Below the pieces are notes generated by a model. It made no database searches. It saw nothing but the letters and a program-made list of their open reading frames with translations, and was not told where the DNA came from. A stretch of DNA of 64,000 bases, from assembly GCA_009733775.1 (NCBI GenBank), contig WOGZ01000171.1:1-64000 (forward strand), written 5' to 3'. The position numbers and the translations under genes are program-made. Numbering within the stretch: the first letter of the stretch is position 1; each line of letters opens with the position of its first letter. Shown here in pieces: positions 1-10,070 of the stretch. Origin of the DNA: Alectoria sarmentosa. Its lineage: Eukaryota; Ascomycota; Lecanoromycetes; Lecanorales; Parmeliaceae.

Positions 1-2700
1 GAACGAGTTTTAATAATGATTAAACGATGATTATAAACGTTATTTGAAACGCGATGTTTCTTTCTAATAATTTTTTTTTTTTTTTGAACGATTATAAGAA
101 TATTGATAAAATTATATTTTAGAACACCGTTTTACGAAAAATACGCGAAATTTTTAAAATAACAATTATTGTGACTTCTTTAAACATCGTTTTTATTCTT
201 TTTCAAAAAAGTTATATCGTCCATTTTCGTTTTAAGATTTCTTTAAATATTATTACTTAATTTTTTTACGATATCATAAATGAATTCGATTTAATCGAAT
301 TATTATATATAATTGAATTGATCTTTTAAGACGAGATCTCGATACAAAATCGTTATAATATCGAAATTATTAATCGCATATTTTAAAACATTCGCAAAGA
401 TCTTAAATCGTTTAATAACATAATTATATGCTTTTGTGACGACTTTTATCAAGTTTTATCGATTATTAAAAACGTTAAGTTAAGGCGTATTATTACATTT
501 ATCTTAAAAATCTTATATTTATAAAATCACATTTAAATTTTTAAACTTATCAAAAATATAAAATCTCACAATTCAAATTTAATTGAATAAAATCGTATTA
601 ATATAAAAACATTCGCAAATGATTTTTTAAATGTGAATAATGAAATTTTAACAAGCATAAAAAAACGAAAGATTATTAATATCAGGAAACGAAATGAGGC
701 TGAATGCTTTGTATTCCGCTATGAACGGAATAATAGCTATGAAGAGAGAATACATGCTGTGAAGCCGAATATGTAGGTAGCGCCAAGCCGCGCTAGGCCC
801 GATCGAGTCATGTAGGGCTGTGGGCTGGAACCATGACAATTAATTAATTTATCGATTAATTATTAAATGACATTATTACAAATTTGATTGATATTATTTA
901 TCGCGATTTAAATTCACATCGAGCATTTGATTTTTATATCTTTAAAGCGATTTTTTATATTCTTAATAAAAACATTATTCAATTCAATAATCAAATCTTT
1001 AATAAATTTTTTGAAATTAAAACGATATATATTAATCGTAATTAAGTCGTTAATGAAAAAGATAAAAAAAAATTATTTATCGAATTAATAAACGTTTTTA
1101 AATTAATCTCTTTATTATTTTATTATTTGAAATTAAAAAAAAGTTATATAATAATGTTATTAAGAAATTTATAATAATTATAAAATCTATGCAATGAAAC
1201 ACGTTTATAAATTAAATATATTGAATTTAAGATATTCGATTATCGCATTTTTAAAAACGAATATAATGATAAACGTTATTATATATCACGTATATCTCTT
1301 GCTCCGCTCGATTCGAATAATTTATATATTCTCTTTTAACGTATTTAATATTTAATTCGTTTAATTTTTAATATAATAATTAATAAATCGTAAAATTAAT
1401 TTTTGCAACAAATCGATTTATGTTTATAATCGAAGGTCTTCGTTTATAATTAATTGTATATAATTTTAAGTCGAGTTATTAACAAAGTCGATTTATTTAT
1501 TATAATTTTAAACGATTTATCAAGAAGATAATCGAATTATTCGATTAAATATATCAAAAATAAAATTATTAAGCAAATGCTTTTTATATAATAATAAAAA
1601 TAAATTATATACGCATAAAAAAGCAAATAAAGTTCGCTTAACCGACGTTATTTAAATTCGTTTCGCCTTCATTTGCCTTGAGTATCATAAATTTAATTCA
1701 TAAATCTTAACTTGTTTTCTTTTTATAAATTCGCTTATTTCGATTAATTAAAATTATATATATTTATTAATTATTTATATCGCTTGAAAAACTATTTAAT
1801 TAAAAATTAATTAGTATATCTGCGATTTAATCGTTTATAAATACGAACTTTATAATAATTTCATTATTAATTAAAATTTCTCGCTTATAATAACATTAAA
1901 TATTAATATATTTAATGCGTTAATAATATTTAAAAAATTTAATAAAAATAAAAATATTTTATTATCGTCAAATAAGCGAATCGAATCGTTTTAAAAATTT
2001 GAAAATGTACTTTTTATAATTATCTTATAATTTACACGATTGTTATAATAATTTCGATAAAAGCGATATATAATATATTTAATCTTAATAATAAACGTAA
2101 CGATTATATTATATTTTTTATTAATTTAATTACACGTCGCTTAATTTCGTAATAAAACATATTTATAAATAAAAACTTTTATTCGTTTTATTGTTATTAT
2201 AAATCGAATTTATTTAAGCGATAAAGTTTTTTTTTATGAAATCGTAAATTAAATTTGATAATGTTAACGATGTATTTAAATACTCGATTAATTATATTTA
2301 AATAACGCAAAATAAAATTATAATAAAATTAACTTAATTTATCGATCGTGAAAATTGAATTAATTCGTATATTGATTATAAAATATATAAAAAATTTAAT
2401 GCGTTTTTAATAACTTAATTAAATTAATCGTTAATATTATATTAAAAGATTGAATTATCGCTATAACGTGTTTTAATTTTTTTTTCATCTTTTAAATTCG
2501 TCGTAACTTCAATTTTAAATGTGAGAATTGTTTAACAATTTTTAAAAAATCAACTTTCAAAATAATTAAATAGCGAAAAAGATGCGTGAAAGATTGTTAG
2601 AACAAAACGATAAAATTTAAATTATGTTCAGATTTTAAAGCTTCTAGTGCGAGAAGTTGTTCGGTAATGTTATGTCGTTACGATAAGAAACGAATATGTA
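1..2700. repeat. AT-rich, RIP-like degenerate block
   Basis: The stretch is overwhelmingly A and T, with poly-T runs and stop codons in all six frames. The remaining C residues lie largely in CpG, while CpA and TpG are scarce and TpA is abundant. In Pezizomycotina this is the usual result of RIP acting on repeated DNA such as LTR retrotransposons. No transposase, integrase or reverse transcriptase can be read, so the original element cannot be named. Composition returns to normal between about 2640 and 2760. I see no genes in it. Confidence 0.8.
682..838. other. Normal-composition island inside the AT-rich block
   Basis: About 155 bases have roughly balanced composition and keep CpA/TpG dinucleotides, with sharp borders into AT-rich sequence on both sides. 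On the minus strand it begins TGTCATGG, which would fit the TG start of an LTR, but I found no matching CA end and no convincing target duplication. It may be a short insertion made after mutation of the surroundings, or a single-copy fragment that escaped RIP. A 63-codon open frame covers it on the minus strand but resembles nothing I know. Confidence 0.4.
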
Positions 2701-3102
2701 TTCATTGTAGACATTACTTTTTGCGCAATGATAATCAAGTTGTAAATCGAAGCTTTGATGCCCAATTTGAATTTAAACTGACGCATTGAGAGTAGGGTTC
2801 ATAAGAGAGAAAAGGCTTAGTTGACAGACACATATATACTATGATTGCGTTCGAGATATGGTCGTAATTTGCAAGTAGATAGCTGTTAGGGGAAAGGAAG
2901 TCATATAAAAGTAGTGTTATATTCCAAAGATCCCCATCGACCATGAATACCATCTTTTCGTAATCATGTGACTCACTGTCCATGTTACATAGGAGCATAG
3001 GATCTCCTCCGCGTCCTTGAAAGCCACTTACTCCCCTCAGAACAGCCATAGGTCAGCAATTTTTGCTATCGAAAACTCTACCACATTTTATATCACATCA
3101 CA
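2701..3102. other. Transition zone between AT block and HET gene
   Basis: Composition changes from AT-rich to normal here. A 104-codon minus-strand frame (2735-3049) exists but has no recognisable domain and partly overlaps the border, so I do not call it a gene. The zone probably includes the 3' untranslated region of the HET gene. Confidence 0.4.
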
Positions 3103-5688
3103 TCATCCCAAAACAACAATCTTCTTCTCCGGTTTAGCCTGCGCCCACGCATCGATATGCACCCTCCCAACACCAAGTCTATACGCCACGCCCTCTTTCA
3201 TCTCGACCAACATGACATTATACAAACACCACGCTTTCCCGCCATCAAACCTCTGCTCATCGAACCCGTAGCCATTCCGCGAACTATTGATATCAGGCGC
3301 ATCTGGGAAATAATTCTTCTCAAGCGTGGTGGCGTCACCATCAACCAGCAGATCCGGATCTCCGTCCCCTCGATCCTCCTGCGAGAACAGCTTCGCTCGC
3401 GATATCCTCACGGTCTCGTAGCGGGCTTCACTCGTCATCTTGGTCGAGACGTCCCCGGGCACGAGCACGTAGCCTGCGATGTAGCCGTCGCGATCACGCA
3501 GCGGGAGCGGGCAGACGGTGTGGGTGTCCGGGGTGCATTTGTGCATGTACAGGGCCATGGTCAAGTAGTGGCCCCAGCCTATGTTGAACACGGCTGTGGC
3601 TTCGGCTTCGAAGACGATGTGACTGGTGTCTTTTTGCAGATGTGGCCCTATGGTCCTCTGGTCCTCGGGCGCGGTGGGGTGCAGGAAGTAGTGGTCTGGA
3701 TTCTTTACTTCCCAGTAATAGGGAAGTCCGTTCTCCAGGGCCCCTTTCCATTCGCAGCGGTAGAGGATACGCTTTGCGGGGTCCTGATTGGCGCCCTTTG
3801 GGTATCGGCAGTCTCTGCTTGAGAATGTCCTACCGTCGTCATCGACCCAGTTGATCCTGGAGAGGTTCTCGTAGGTGTTGCAGCGTACTTTGCCGACCCA
3901 GCCAGCCCAAGACCAGCTAGGGAAAAGCGGTAGACCAGTCTCATGGTCACGCCGTCGCGTCATCGGGCCATCCGCCTGCCACAGGATTTGTGAGTCTAGC
4001 TCCGAACGAGGGATCCCGAAGAGCATGTCGCTACGGAATAGAGGGCGAAAGCGAGCTGCTACTCCTTCAAAGGCCTTGAGGATATCCGATGCATAGGTCA
4101 AGTAGCGTGAGGTGTAGTCTCTTACCGTTCTAGAGTACGAGAGGATATTGACGGCTCGGGATCTCGGAATGAAGTTTCGCGAGTAGTCACTGATGAGGGT
4201 GGGAAGTGGCTTTGCGATCAAGCCACTCTCATTGTCGTCTACGCTCTCCATAAAGGCGTCGGGCCGATGGCAGCAGGTGAAGAAACACCTTTGATCAGCA
4301 ACATAGAGAACTCTGCTCGAGAGAATGCGCTCTTGAAAAGTCCAAGCTCGGGTATTCCATGAGGAATCGCCGATTGTTTTGTCAAATGTTACCGGTCGGT
4401 TGGCAAGAGAGAGCCCCTGGATCTTCTCGACAACCTGTGTGAAAGCACGCCGTTTGGTCTGCCCTCCCGCCAATCCGGCATCCGCACTGTCTCCAGAGGT
4501 GGCTGCAATCGTGAGAACTGCTGATCCGTAGATGACGTCCATGGCGGTGATCTGATTCGCTTTGTCTTGGTCGTTATCTTGAATTATACAGAGGCTGTCG
4601 ACCCACAAATATCGCTCTCCGAGTTCCCTCACAAGATCCATGGCATCTTTGATGGTTTTCGGTAGTTCCTCGAGCCTCTTTGAAAGTCCACCTTTTATCT
4701 CAAGGTCCCCTCTAAGGTCTTCAGTGTTACAAAAAGTCTTGCCGTGACCCCAACGGTAGCTCAGAGCTAGATATCGAAAATCATTGTCTCCTCCTACAAT
4801 GCACATGAGCTCTACGTCAATAAGCCGAAATCCCTTTGGCAGATTCACCCTGAGACTCTCGAAAGGTGTTCCGCCGCATTGTCCATCAAGGCAGGTAGAA
4901 TACCAATGTTTAATCATGCCAAGACTGATTTGGCCCATCGAGATAGACTTCTGCTTCGGGGTTTCGCCACTCTCAGTGTGCTCATCTGACATTGCGTAGA
5001 TGAGGAGATCCGTAGAGGGGTCGATTAACTTTCCTTCGAGACGGGCATTGAGATATATACAAAGCTGCCGAGGACCAGAAGTATTGGTCTCCATGGGTAG
5101 CACTGTCAACTGACACGTTACAGGCTTCGCATCGATCTCAAAGGGTAGCTCCTCCTCTCCTAAAGCAGTTTGGATCGTGTATACGAGCAGACGACAGAAC
5201 GCACATTGTTTCTTCTGAACGATCTGCTCAAGAGAACTCAGGGGCACCAATTCCTTTATTTGCTGACTTGGGCTGTTTAACAATAGATACCCGAAGTCAA
5301 TATGCCGACAGACATCACACAAGTGACTTGGATCGGTCAATGGCAATATTTCCGGATCTTCGATCCACCACACTCTCGAAGGTACAGAGACGTCCTCTTG
5401 CCGCTTAGTCGCAGGCTTCGTCTGGTTTTGCGCGTGCCAGTCCCAAAGAAATTTCTCGAGCCCGGGGTACTTTTCCTTTCCTGTAGAGTCTGAGCCCAAA
5501 ACACTGCGGAAAAGTTCGGTGATATCAGGCTTTTCGTCTGCGCCCTTTGCATCATGCTTGGGGGATGTTTCTTTTACTCGCCCATCCTCCTCACTTGGCT
5601 CGCTCCACGATTCCCTGTTCGCTGTCATGATGAGAAGATCCTGCTTAGTCAATCGATTTAGTTGGTCCAGCGTAATTGCAGTCCTCAT
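3103..5688 (-). CDS. Heterokaryon incompatibility (HET) domain protein
   Basis: A single uninterrupted frame of 861 codons. HET proteins take part in nonself recognition between fungal strains, where allelic mismatch triggers cell death of the fused cell. Residues about 124-166 hold a Cys-rich pre-domain region (CDVCRHIDFGYLL, CAFCRLL) common upstream of HET domains. The HET domain runs from about 305 (RYLALSYRWG) through LWVDSLCIIQDN near 361 to the WNTRAWTFQERILSSRVL block near 445. The C-terminal 380 residues match no domain I know. The start at 5688 is the first Met; Met21 is an alternative. It lies within about 400 bases of the AT-rich block, a common place for HET genes. I cannot say whether it is a true vegetative incompatibility locus or one of the many HET paralogs typical of these genomes. 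Confidence 0.9.
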   Translation of the reverse strand: MRTAITLDQLNRLTKQDLLIMTANRESWSEPSEEDGRVKETSPKHDAKGADEKPDITELFRSVLGSDSTGKEKYPGLEKFLWDWHAQNQTKPATKRQEDVSVPSRVWWIEDPEILPLTDPSHLCDVCRHIDFGYLLLNSPSQQIKELVPLSSLEQIVQKKQCAFCRLLVYTIQTALGEEELPFEIDAKPVTCQLTVLPMETNTSGPRQLCIYLNARLEGKLIDPSTDLLIYAMSDEHTESGETPKQKSISMGQISLGMIKHWYSTCLDGQCGGTPFESLRVNLPKGFRLIDVELMCIVGGDNDFRYLALSYRWGHGKTFCNTEDLRGDLEIKGGLSKRLEELPKTIKDAMDLVRELGERYLWVDSLCIIQDNDQDKANQITAMDVIYGSAVLTIAATSGDSADAGLAGGQTKRRAFTQVVEKIQGLSLANRPVTFDKTIGDSSWNTRAWTFQERILSSRVLYVADQRCFFTCCHRPDAFMESVDDNESGLIAKPLPTLISDYSRNFIPRSRAVNILSYSRTVRDYTSRYLTYASDILKAFEGVAARFRPLFRSDMLFGIPRSELDSQILWQADGPMTRRRDHETGLPLFPSWSWAGWVGKVRCNTYENLSRINWVDDDGRTFSSRDCRYPKGANQDPAKRILYRCEWKGALENGLPYYWEVKNPDHYFLHPTAPEDQRTIGPHLQKDTSHIVFEAEATAVFNIGWGHYLTMALYMHKCTPDTHTVCPLPLRDRDGYIAGYVLVPGDVSTKMTSEARYETVRISRAKLFSQEDRGDGDPDLLVDGDATTLEKNYFPDAPDINSSRNGYGFDEQRFDGGKAWCLYNVMLVEMKEGVAYRLGVGRVHIDAWAQAKPEKKIVVLG

Positions 5689-7060
5689 GGTATGCGGTCA
5701 CTGGAGGCATAAAACATGGATCCTCCTGTGCAATCATCGTATTCTGATATCGAAGGTGGTTTTCGTTCAATTGCACTGCCGTAGGTATTGAAATTTGGCC
5801 CCCAATCATCTCAGCCACTCGTATTTCCAGCCACCTGATTGATTTCATTGCGTTAACCTACAGCTTCGCTGCAATTCTACTAACAGCCATTGACGTAGAG
5901 ATCACATATCGTGAGGCAAGTAGTCATTTGACATGGCGCTAGGCATTGCAACCCTCATATTTCATGCAATCATATTACCCTCGCTATGCAGACACAGTCT
6001 CCACCACCCCAAAACCCTCACCCCACTCTCCTTACCCCCTCCACCATACACCCTTAAACCCCCTCTCATCCCATCTTCGCATTCGAAAAGTCCATCTCCG
6101 GATGACTGTTTTTGAACTTCTTCAACATGTTCAACTTCCCCTACTCCTCACTCGTCGACTTCCCCATCTCCTTCTACCGCTGATCAAACTTCTTGATACT
6201 GTATTTCGGCCAAAAACGCTTTACCCGATTAATGGCTAGCGCCCCCGCCTTACTCAGCACGGTAATTCACGCATGCCAAGAAATCGCATTTTTTCGCTAT
6301 AAATCTCCGAAGCACAGTAGAATTACGGAGGTCTGCACCAAAAGTCATGGACAACGCTAGTGGCAGCCCTAGCCCTAATCTCGGAAGGCAGCCCTGAACC
6401 GAAGCAGCTTTAAGCGCATTGTCCAGGCAACTCTTCAGGCGGGGCGTTATCCGAGATTTTGGCGAAGAGGTCTTGGCGTCCAGGACTTTCGGTGCCGACC
6501 TCTGTAAATCTAGTCACTAGTATTGTCTAGGCCGGGGCGGACATTCAAAACTTTTATCAAACGAATCCTGCAAACTCCACAGCCATGGAACTTCTATCTT
6601 TGCATCTCCACTAATTTCAGAATAAGCGACTATCTGAACAACCAGAAAATCAAGAGTCATGATCATCCCGTCGGACTCATCTCGAGGCGTCCTAGACATG
6701 GTGTTCCTGCCGCTGAAAACCGAACGAACCAATAGTACGAGGGCTAGCGGGATCCGCACAGCCTTGCAGCTGGAATAATTTCCTCGACGGCGGCGGCTCC
6801 TTCGTCTTGGCGCGTTTCACTGCCTAGAGAGAGTCAAGCTCAGCCCTCAAAGGATTTTGAAGGATCGTTCACACCCAGAACATGATCTTATACATATGCA
6901 TGCACAGGCGGCATTTTGACATTCTTTTCAAACGTATCTTCCCAACTCCATTCCTTTCTGTCATTGTCCAGCGCGACTTCCATCTGTCAAATAATTTATA
7001 ATCCTTTCATCCACGCCTAAAAAAGTAATACTCTGCATCAAAAAAAAATCGGATATAAAA
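5689..7060. other. Intergenic, no gene seen
   Basis: This is the shared upstream region of the divergently transcribed HET gene and the secreted protein gene. A C-rich, pyrimidine-rich tract (about 6000-6180) and several short frames are present. An 80-codon minus frame (6517-6759) starts with a weakly hydrophobic segment but has nothing else to support it. Confidence 0.4.
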
Positions 7061-7936
7061 ATGCGGCGCTCCTTAACAATATTGTTTTTGCTCCTTCTTG
7101 GTACCCTCTTCGTTAAACAGGTCCGAGCTCCTCTTCCCCACCTGGACGAACCCACTCCCGACGAAGAACCAGCACCGGTCCCAAACACCGGCGAAGATGA
7201 CGGCTCCGGTTCAAGCTCAGGCTCCAGCGACGGCGATGATTCCGAAGGCGGCATCGGAGAAATCTTGGGCGGTGGAACCTCGAGTGGGGAACCCTCGAGC
7301 GATGGGATCCCAGCCGCGCCCGTTGCCCCAGCCGCCGAGGGCAACGAGGCGGAATTCGAAGAAGAGGACAATGACTACAGCGAAGTGCTGGACGCAGTAT
7401 CCGACCTCCTCGACGCCATCACCTCCATCATCTCCGATTTGGGCGACGGCTCCTCAACCACAGTATCGGCGCCTCTACCCACCGCAGCATTGCCGTGCTA
7501 CAGCGTCTCGAGCATCTACAACGAGTGCGGCCTCCACAATAGCGAGTTTCCATATGTGGTGTTCCCCATACAGGCGAGTTGCCTGTGCTATGTGACCAAG
7601 GGCAACGACACCACGGCCACCTGGGCGCCTAGCTCCTATGACGGATATTTGAGCGACTGCAACAATTATGCCCAGACACAGACTCAGGCTTCGATTACGA
7701 ACATTGGCAACAGCAGCAGTGCTTTCAATTTGTGTGCGAGCGCTGGCGATGTCAGAGCAACTCCAGCCCTAGCTGCTGCGAGTTCGACCATCACGTCTAC
7801 GGCTACCCCAGCCTCGAGTACCGCTGCGCCCAGTACACCTACTGCCACGGGCACAAGCAGTTCAGCAAGTCGAATGTCTGTGTTGAGGCCTCTGATTGTG
7901 TGCATAGGACTGTGGTTTTGTAGAATGGTGATTTGA
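7061..7936 (+). CDS. Secreted Ser/Thr-rich protein, possibly GPI-anchored
   Basis: An intronless frame of 291 residues. Residues 1-22 form a clear signal peptide (MRRSLTILFLLLLGTLFV). An acidic, Pro/Gly/Ser-rich stretch follows to about residue 110. A compact region with six cysteines (about 146-222) contains a CLCY motif and a WAPSSYDGYLSDC segment. Next is a Ser/Thr/Ala/Pro-rich stalk (about 230-268) suited to O-glycosylation, then a hydrophobic C-terminus (VLRPLIVCIGLWF). This order is that of fungal cell-wall or plasma-membrane GPI proteins. The six-Cys region resembles small secreted fungal proteins without a named function, and its spacing does not match the eight-Cys CFEM domain. The GPI site is inferred, because the terminal hydrophobic stretch is interrupted by Arg. 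Confidence 0.75.
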   Translation: MRRSLTILFLLLLGTLFVKQVRAPLPHLDEPTPDEEPAPVPNTGEDDGSGSSSGSSDGDDSEGGIGEILGGGTSSGEPSSDGIPAAPVAPAAEGNEAEFEEEDNDYSEVLDAVSDLLDAITSIISDLGDGSSTTVSAPLPTAALPCYSVSSIYNECGLHNSEFPYVVFPIQASCLCYVTKGNDTTATWAPSSYDGYLSDCNNYAQTQTQASITNIGNSSSAFNLCASAGDVRATPALAAASSTITSTATPASSTAAPSTPTATGTSSSASRMSVLRPLIVCIGLWFCRMVI

Positions 7937-8187
7937 GGATTGTGCAAAGACTGGATTCTTCTAAAAGGGGAGTCTTATGAAATGGATGTAGAGCACATAT
8001 ACCCAAACTCGTGTCAAGTCGACTCAGGCGGTACGCTTACTCCGAGTCATCAATCTTAATCGTCATGTATATAAAACTGGACAGAAAGTACAATCTCAAT
8101 CCGAAACATCCGACTGTGTGCTTTGCGCAGCATCGCGTTGCGTGACAGCAACCTCAAATTCACCAAATTCATTTCACGAAACGCCTG

Positions 8188-8711
8188 TCATAACCAGCTA
8201 AGCCGGTCAGCCATCGAACGAAGCTTTGTCATATCATATGTCTCTGTATCCAGCGGTAGCTTTGCCGGATCATAGTGGATGGGAGTACCATGTTTGCCTA
8301 AGACTGATCGTCTGAACGGCATGTATTTCTTGAACCAGTCCTCGAAATGTGGCCGCAAATCTTCAATCGGGCCGGTATTGGATCACGATCAGAGCGCGGA
8401 AGCTTCCATACTGTCCTATCTTGACCGACTGGTCGTCCGTAATGCTCCAGGTGGTCATATGAAGTTATCGTGAAAATTGCTCGGCGCTGTGAATCCCATG
8501 ATGAGAATGGGGGTTCCCTTAGATCGTCTATGACATTGAAACTAAGACGATAAAACAAAACCGAAGCATCCACAACACTGCCTACTAATGCCACTGTCTG
8601 CTGTCTCAATTGCCAGCTATGTAGTACGACCTCCTCCTCGTATCTCCTTAAAGCTTTCATACAATTAGAATTGTGAGCGCGATTCCTGCTAAAACACAGC
8701 TCATTTTTCAT
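8188..8711 (-). CDS. Unrecognised two-exon protein
   Basis: Two minus-strand frames can be joined by an intron. Exon 1 is 8426-8711 and exon 2 is 8188-8360; the 65-bp intron has a GTCAAG donor, a CTGAT branch-like site and a GAAG acceptor. The product is 152 residues. The N-terminal half is mixed (KALRRYEEEVVLHSWQLRQQ, SVLFYRLSFNVIDDL). The C-terminal half has a regular, gene-like composition (HFEDWFKKYMPFRRSVLG, HYDPAKLPLDTETYD). I do not recognise the family. The donor is weak, and the gene may be a truncated relic of something larger: no upstream exon is obvious. It sits in a sparse region between the secreted protein and PEX13. Confidence 0.4.
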
Positions 8712-10070
8712 GCTTGAAGGTTGATCTTATTTACGGGATCATTGGTAATGGAGTACTTTTTCAGAGATAATAACCACGGAAAAGCTTGGTAGCAGCAGAA
8801 TGTAGAACGATACCTTAGTGCATGGACTTCCAAAGCCGGGACCTGCTTATAATGAAAGTGGTTGGTATTCAGCATCGTGTAAGAGTCTAGCTACATGCCA
8901 GAGCTTCAACATCTTAGCTACTACTGCAGCCCGAAAGTCCGAAAAATTGGCGCAGCCGATGGAAGAAGACGCCGCATGGAACTATGCAGACAAGTAAAGA
9001 AAGCCTGTACGTCACTACAATAAGTCGATGGCTCGTATCTGGCAACGCTGGTCCAACAATACTTAAGAAGGATCCCACAGGCGCAGCAGCAATAGGATAC
9101 TTGGGCCATGGCAGTTGCGTAGAGGTATCAGTGGATGAACACTAATTACTGAAAAATGGAATAGGGTGACCTCTAAGCGTAGAAGCCCCAACTGAGGCCC
9201 AATTGTCTTCCTCGGTTTCGTCGTCGGCTGCGGATAAAGCCATAGTATTTTGGTTGCCCATCAGAAGAGTCGCGTGCAACAACTGCTGCTCTAGTTGTTG
9301 TATGCTCTCATCGTGGTCATATACGGAAGAAAACGGGAAAGTTCTGCTTGTTCAACCAGAAGATACGGTAAACAGTACAGACGGAAATTGATACCAAATT
9401 AGCTGGTTAGCTGCAGTGGAAATTTGGCCTCTATCAATAGCCAATAGCAACTTCTTGTGATGGCTCAATCTCGCGCGTGAAGGGGAATTTGCATTGTATA
9501 CCGACGTTGTATTCCATGACGTTAAAACGTGTACCGAAGATGGATAAACTAGTTTGACTAGTGCTGCTGAAATAGACTCGTGGAAAATGCTGCTGCTGAA
9601 GTAGGTTGAAAAAGATGAAGGGCGATGCCTCTGGGCTGTTCGAGTGAAGGAGCTAAGTAAGGTAGGGTTAGGGCTGATCATCCAGCTCGGTTACTAGAAG
9701 CGGCAGCCTCGGCAATCCTGGGTAAGCTACCAAGCCCAAACGCTTGAGCCCGCCACATCTTCGAGCAGACCTCGAAAGAAGACAAAGCAACAGCAGCGCT
9801 CGCATATGCTAAACATTCATCAAGGCACTAATACCAACCTGTCGCAATCCATGCACAACATACAGCCCTTCCTCGCCGGCAAACCGTTGGTCCTCCCAAA
9901 AATTAAGCAGCACCGCTTCCCGCACGTCACTTTTCCCCACATCCAGCTAAGCCAAGCCAAAACATGAAGACATAAAACAAACCATAAGGACTGGACCGCA
10001 GATTCCCGGATACTACGCAGAGTGAAGGGTTGGGGTCTCTGAGGTCTTCTTGACACCCGTCAATCTCAGC
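8712..10070. other. Intergenic, no supported gene
   Basis: Several short frames on both strands (for example a 109-codon minus frame at 9352-9681) lack domains, good starts or splice partners. The right end supplies the PEX13 promoter. Nothing repetitive was noticed. Confidence 0.4.

Noticed and set aside
2735..3049. 104-codon minus frame at the AT-block border
   Set aside because: No recognisable content and it spans a composition border.
6517..6759. 80-codon minus frame starting with a hydrophobic segment
   Set aside because: The segment is short and contains Arg; nothing else supports secretion or a gene.
8310..8410. A 51-bp intron (GTATGG...TTGAAG) in the unrecognised gene
   Set aside because: Its length is a multiple of three and leads into the poorer frame; the 65-bp intron gives the better continuation.
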